A stretch of 8,098 nt of DNA from Bacteroides sp. CAG:1060 (lineage in GTDB: Bacteria; Bacteroidota; Bacteroidia; Bacteroidales; UBA932). This document shows, one piece after another, positions 4,723-8,098 of the stretch; position 1 is the stretch's first letter, and every line of letters starts with the position of its first letter. The notes beneath the pieces were generated by a model. That model had not been told where the DNA came from. It was given only the letters and a program-made list of their open reading frames with translations, and did no database searches. The DNA lies in contig HF986345.1 of assembly GCA_000432655.1 (NCBI GenBank), positions 1 to 8,098 on the forward strand, read 5' to 3'. The position numbers and the translations under genes were made by a program.

Positions 4723-7184
4723 AGTTGAATAAGTGTTTCTGGTTGGCTGCTGCCTTTATGGTGCTTTTGGGCTCTGTCGGCTCGGCTCAGACCAAGAATA
4801 ATTCACGCAATAAGGTATATCCCAACAACCTTACCATGGACAGCGCGCAGCCGTCCATAGACAGCGTGTACCTCAGACAGATGCGCACGAAGATGGCGCG
4901 TATCAGATCTACGGAACGGCGCCCTACAGTGGGACTTGTGCTTTCCGGAGGTGGAGCCAAGGGAGCAGCGCAGGTGGGAGCTCTTAAATTCATAGAAGAA
5001 CTGGATATCCCGATAGACCTGATCTGCGGTACGAGTATCGGAGGCCTGCTGGGTGGTTTGTATGCTATAGGGTACAAGGCTGATGAACTGGAGGATATAT
5101 TCATAAATCAGGATTGGGATAAGTTGCTTACGGATGTGGTGGATCAGAAATATATCCCGTATTCCACCAAGATGTACAACTCCAAATATGTCCTCACAAT
5201 ACCGTTCCAGACAGCAATCGACCTTCTTAACAGCAGCAAGAAGAACGATGAGGAATATAAGAAGCAATCCTTCATGAGTTCTCTTCCGTCGGGATACGCG
5301 TACGGGTTCAATGTCAACAATCAGATATCGAGTCTTACCGTGGGGTATCAGGACGAAATGTCTTTCAACGACCTTCCGATACCTTTCGTGTGTGTGGCTT
5401 CGGATATGATAAGCTGCAAGGCAAAGAACTGGGGCAGCGGATCCATTAATACTGCCCTTCGTTCCACCATGTCCATCCCGGGACTTTTCGAACCTGTGCG
5501 TACGGACGGAATGGTCCTTATAGACGGCGGTACGCGAAACAATTTTCCTACAGATATAGCGAAGGCCATGGGAGCCGATATCATTATTGCCATAGAACTT
5601 TCCGACATGATGCCGGGCTTCGAAGAGGTGAACAACATAGGTGATATCGTGTCTCAGATGATCAGTATGCTTGGTACTGACGCCTACAATAAGAATATTA
5701 ATCTTCCTGACGTGTTCATCAAGCCGCACATCCCGGAATTCAATATGTTGAGTTTCAATGCCAAGGCTGTGGATACGATGATAGTGAGAGGATACGATGC
5801 CGCGAAGGCCAAGAAGGACGAACTCCTGAAGGTTAAAAGTCGGGTGTCGAGGACCGGCTCGCCCGCTAAAAATTCTTCCAGGAGGGGCGCATCTGCCAAG
5901 CGTAAGCCTGATGCTACGAATATAGCCATACATCCTGTCAGAATAGAGAGTATTGAATTCCGGGGAGTTACCGAAAAGGAGTCCAAGTATCTTTCAAGAA
6001 TGCTGGATTTTGAGCCGGGAGACACCGTGAGCCGGGCATCGATGGATGAAGTGATGAGCCGTCTGCAGGCCACCAACAGTTTCGCATCCATCACATACTC
6101 GCTTCTCGGAAAAGAAGAACCTTACAAACTGGTGTTCAATTGTAAGACTTCCCCTACCAACAGTGTCGGACTCGGATTCCGTATCGATTCTGAAGAATGG
6201 GCGTCCATAATTTTGAATGTGGGACTGAATACCAACAGTTTGATGGGGTCCCGTTTCAACCTCACTGCCAAACTCGGCCAGAACATGAAGTTCGATGCCC
6301 ATTATTCCCTTGATCTGGGTTGGATGCCGACTATCAATCTGAATGCCAGCTTGTTCAAGTATTCCGGCAATTTGGGTATCGGTACTGATGTGTTGAAGTA
6401 CGGTGTATCTTATTGGAGCCATCGGGAACTTCTCTACCTCACCGATGTGCGTTGGAAACGCAGCAACTTCAAGGTGGGTCTTCGCAATCAGTACAATAAT
6501 GTGGATTCCAAGACGGTGTTCGGGTCAATGATTGCCTCCAGTTTTTCCAAAGATGCACTGAAGGGAAATTATTTCGGAGCCTTTGCGAGCGGAAATTACT
6601 ACTCCTTTGACAACAAGTATTACCCTACCAAGGGAACGAGCCTGTCTTTCTCCGCCAATTATGATTTCATCAAGAGCGGAAATCCGGACTTTCACCCTAT
6701 CATAGCGTTGGGATTTGACTGGAAGACCGTATTCAGGCTTGGCGAAAAAGTGGCTCTGATCCCGGATGTACATCTGCGTAACATTTTCTCTACGGGAGAC
6801 CTTGTGGGTAGTGACGGCCAGATATACAACGGAGTGTCCCTTCTTCACAGCAACTTTATCGGAGGAGCTGTGCCGGGACGTTACACGGACAGCCAGGTTC
6901 CATTCTTCGGAATCGACAATGTCCTTCTCGCCGAGGATCATCTGGCTACCGCAAGTCTTGAACTGCGCGTCAATCCATATAAAAAGCTTTACCTGTCGGC
7001 TTTGGCCGGATTCGTCCAGTCCAAAGACAAGTTTGCTAAGATGTTCGGCAGCTTTGACCCTGAATTCTACGCCATGGGAATATCGGCCGGATACAACAGT
7101 GGTGTCGGTCCTCTAAGACTTGACGTGCATTGGAATCAGGTGCATAAGTGGGGTTTGTACGTATCTTTCGGGTATGACTTCTAG
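4719..7184 (+). CDS. Patatin-like phospholipase with POTRA and outer-membrane beta-barrel (PlpD-like)
   Basis: An 821-residue outer-membrane protein with a lipase-type domain, resembling type Vd (PlpD-like) proteins. Residues 1-23 are a signal peptide ending GSVGSA-Q. The patatin domain spans about 70-335: oxyanion loop GGGAKG at 77-82, nucleophile elbow GTSIG at 104-108 with Ser106, and the second catalytic residue Asp269 in DGG (269-271). Thus the Ser-Asp dyad is intact. A basic, Ser-rich linker (about 371-400) leads to a POTRA-like domain (about 404-478) and then a beta-rich barrel of the Omp85 type (about 480-821), ending in aromatic Phe as outer-membrane proteins do (VSFGYDF). The start at 4719 gives the signal peptide and an ATGA overlap with rlmN; an in-frame ATG at 4641 would bury the signal peptide behind 26 residues. 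Expected activity is phospholipid or acyl-ester hydrolysis; substrate and whether the domain is released are unknown. Confidence 0.9.
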   Translation: MKLNKCFWLAAAFMVLLGSVGSAQTKNNSRNKVYPNNLTMDSAQPSIDSVYLRQMRTKMARIRSTERRPTVGLVLSGGGAKGAAQVGALKFIEELDIPIDLICGTSIGGLLGGLYAIGYKADELEDIFINQDWDKLLTDVVDQKYIPYSTKMYNSKYVLTIPFQTAIDLLNSSKKNDEEYKKQSFMSSLPSGYAYGFNVNNQISSLTVGYQDEMSFNDLPIPFVCVASDMISCKAKNWGSGSINTALRSTMSIPGLFEPVRTDGMVLIDGGTRNNFPTDIAKAMGADIIIAIELSDMMPGFEEVNNIGDIVSQMISMLGTDAYNKNINLPDVFIKPHIPEFNMLSFNAKAVDTMIVRGYDAAKAKKDELLKVKSRVSRTGSPAKNSSRRGASAKRKPDATNIAIHPVRIESIEFRGVTEKESKYLSRMLDFEPGDTVSRASMDEVMSRLQATNSFASITYSLLGKEEPYKLVFNCKTSPTNSVGLGFRIDSEEWASIILNVGLNTNSLMGSRFNLTAKLGQNMKFDAHYSLDLGWMPTINLNASLFKYSGNLGIGTDVLKYGVSYWSHRELLYLTDVRWKRSNFKVGLRNQYNNVDSKTVFGSMIASSFSKDALKGNYFGAFASGNYYSFDNKYYPTKGTSLSFSANYDFIKSGNPDFHPIIALGFDWKTVFRLGEKVALIPDVHLRNIFSTGDLVGSDGQIYNGVSLLHSNFIGGAVPGRYTDSQVPFFGIDNVLLAEDHLATASLELRVNPYKKLYLSALAGFVQSKDKFAKMFGSFDPEFYAMGISAGYNSGVGPLRLDVHWNQVHKWGLYVSFGYDF

Positions 7185-7186
7185 CC

Positions 7187-7657
7187 ATGGACGAGAAAGG
7201 TAAGAAGGTTCTTGATTATCTTCAAGGGATCTGTTCGAAAAGAGAGTATTGCAGTGCGGACATTTTCCGGAAGGCACTCGAAAGGCTGGATGGAGAGAAA
7301 ACTGCTGCCGCTGAGGTGGTGGATCTGCTGGTGAAAGACAGGTTCGTGGATGATTTGCGCTATGCTTGTGCGTATGCCAGAGAAAAGTCCTCCATTTCCG
7401 GATGGGGTCCGCATAAAATCAGTACCATGCTGCTATCCAAACGGATAGATCGCCAGACGGTGCAGGCTGCCCTGGCTGAGACAGATACGGAAAGAGCTTC
7501 GGCGAAGCTCTCCAAGGTGCTTGAGGTCAAATGGAAGACCCTCTCGGATGATCCGCAGGGGAAGTACAAACTGCTGCGGTTTGCCTTGTCTCGCGGCTAT
7601 GACTATGAGCAGGTCCGGCCTTTGGTGGATGCGCTGTGCGATTCGTCGAATGTGTAA
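7187..7657 (+). CDS. recX: Regulatory protein RecX
   Basis: A small cytoplasmic helical protein of 156 residues, within the usual RecX size range. RecX proteins bind RecA filaments and modulate, usually inhibit, RecA in recombination and the SOS response. Characteristic features are the F-x-D-D-x-R-Y-A motif (FVDDLRYA, 53-60), the following AREK segment and W73-G74 with the conserved PHKISTMLLSKRI (75-87), and the C-terminal three-helix repeat containing RFALSRGYDYEQVRPLV (131-147). Its ATG lies 2 bp after the patatin gene stop, so it is very likely co-transcribed with rlmN and the patatin gene. recA itself is not in the window. I see no LexA-like box just upstream, as expected for an internal operon gene. 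Confidence 0.9.
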   Translation: MDEKGKKVLDYLQGICSKREYCSADIFRKALERLDGEKTAAAEVVDLLVKDRFVDDLRYACAYAREKSSISGWGPHKISTMLLSKRIDRQTVQAALAETDTERASAKLSKVLEVKWKTLSDDPQGKYKLLRFALSRGYDYEQVRPLVDALCDSSNV

Positions 7658-7722
7658 TTTCAAGTGCCTTCCGAAATAAGATTCCGGGAAGAGACAACTG
7701 CCCGCTCTGTGGTGTGTGGGGG

Positions 7723-8098
7723 TTATTCGGTGATATGTGTAAGGATGGGGCGTAGCCGGTATTTGATATTGAGGTGTCCGTTGCACTCTTTGGTGCTCTC
7801 CTGAATGAATCCGAGCTGTCTGTAGGCGTCTCCTCCGTCGGGGTAGTCCGTGTCGGCGTAACTCATGATATCATCGGGCCGGACCTCGGATATGAAGGCG
7901 TTCAGGAGTTTTCCCATGCCTCCGGTGACCCGAAGTCCTTTCAGCGAGGCATATCTTATCCATTCGTATGAGCGGATAATCCGGCCCTCTTTTTCCCAAC
8001 GACGGGCGTTGCTGAATACGGCCACGGCGGCGAGGGTGCCTTCCTTGACATGACTTTCCGACGCACCTGTGCTGCGCTCCACGAACAGACCGTAAAAG
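7723..8098 (-). CDS. Acetyltransferase-like protein (GNAT/Mom-like), N-terminus cut by the window edge
   Basis: About 124 C-terminal residues are visible; the frame stays open to the right edge (FYGLF precedes the GTG at 8082), so the true start lies outside the window. The visible part contains a beta-strand segment GTLAAVAVFSNAR, followed by SYEWIRYASLKGLRVTGGMG, then KLLNAFISEVRPDDIMSYAD, DYPDGGDAYRQLGF and a final RLRP. The order strand, glycine-rich loop (VTGGMGKLL), helix, strand, then GF is like the acyl-CoA-binding core of GNAT-fold proteins, and the family recalls Mom-like proteins of unknown substrate found in many Bacteroidetes. That assignment is from memory of motif patterns and is not firm. 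The gene is convergent with recX, 65 bp away. Confidence 0.55.
   Translation of the reverse strand, partial: FYGLFVERSTGASESHVKEGTLAAVAVFSNARRWEKEGRIIRSYEWIRYASLKGLRVTGGMGKLLNAFISEVRPDDIMSYADTDYPDGGDAYRQLGFIQESTKECNGHLNIKYRLRPILTHITE

Noticed and set aside
4803..5933. Long minus-strand open frame (376 codons) inside the patatin gene
   Set aside because: It lies wholly antisense to a well-supported gene and its His/Arg-rich translation resembles no protein family; it is a codon-bias shadow.
7668..7691. Possible terminator between recX and the convergent gene (CTTCC/GGAAG)
   Set aside because: Only 5 bp of stem with a 14-nt loop and no T-tract; not distinguishable from chance.
8080..8082. GTG at 8082 as start of the acetyltransferase-like gene
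   Set aside because: The frame stays open to the window edge with plausible residues (FYGLF), so the visible start is an artefact of truncation.

Overview
The window reads as a chromosomal stretch from a Bacteroidales bacterium. Evidence: a fimbrillin-like lipoprotein carrying a C-terminal 'major paralogous' domain, a multi-pass membrane protein ending in an AraC-type DNA-binding domain, a patatin fused to an outer-membrane barrel, several TAnnTTTG boxes of the Bacteroidetes -7 type, and no obvious Shine-Dalgarno sequences. The genus cannot be fixed from sequence alone.

Layout. (1) Positions 1-2013, plus strand: the last codons of a truncated upstream gene overlap by ATGA with a 651-residue surface lipoprotein (58-2013), so the two are probably part of one surface-protein operon that starts outside the window. 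(2) Positions 2029-3171, minus strand: a 380-residue regulator with about seven membrane segments and a cytoplasmic AraC-like domain, convergent with the lipoprotein. The two stop codons share a perfect 11-bp hairpin. (3) Positions 3172-3678: a divergent intergenic region of about 500 bp, AT-richer than the flanking genes. It holds a 14-bp palindrome with further copies of its half-site, an imperfect direct repeat, three TAnnTTTG boxes, a strong 16-bp hairpin and a possible small RNA. (4) Positions 3679-7657, plus strand: a tight cluster rlmN - patatin/outer-membrane barrel - recX, joined by an ATGA overlap and a 2-bp gap. (5) Positions 7723-8098, minus strand: the C-terminal part of an acetyltransferase-like protein, cut by the right edge.

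How the genes fit together. The lipoprotein and membrane regulator look like a cell-surface and regulatory pair by proximity only. The downstream operon combines rRNA/tRNA methylation (RlmN), an outer-membrane lipase-like protein (PlpD-like) and a RecA modulator (RecX); no common pathway is evident, and the linkage probably reflects co-transcription. I see no mobile element, CRISPR array, tRNA or rRNA. I did not find a convincing new biological system. The most interesting unexplained part is the intergenic region 3205-3640, with its repeated ATGTAAC/GTTACAT sites and possible small RNA.
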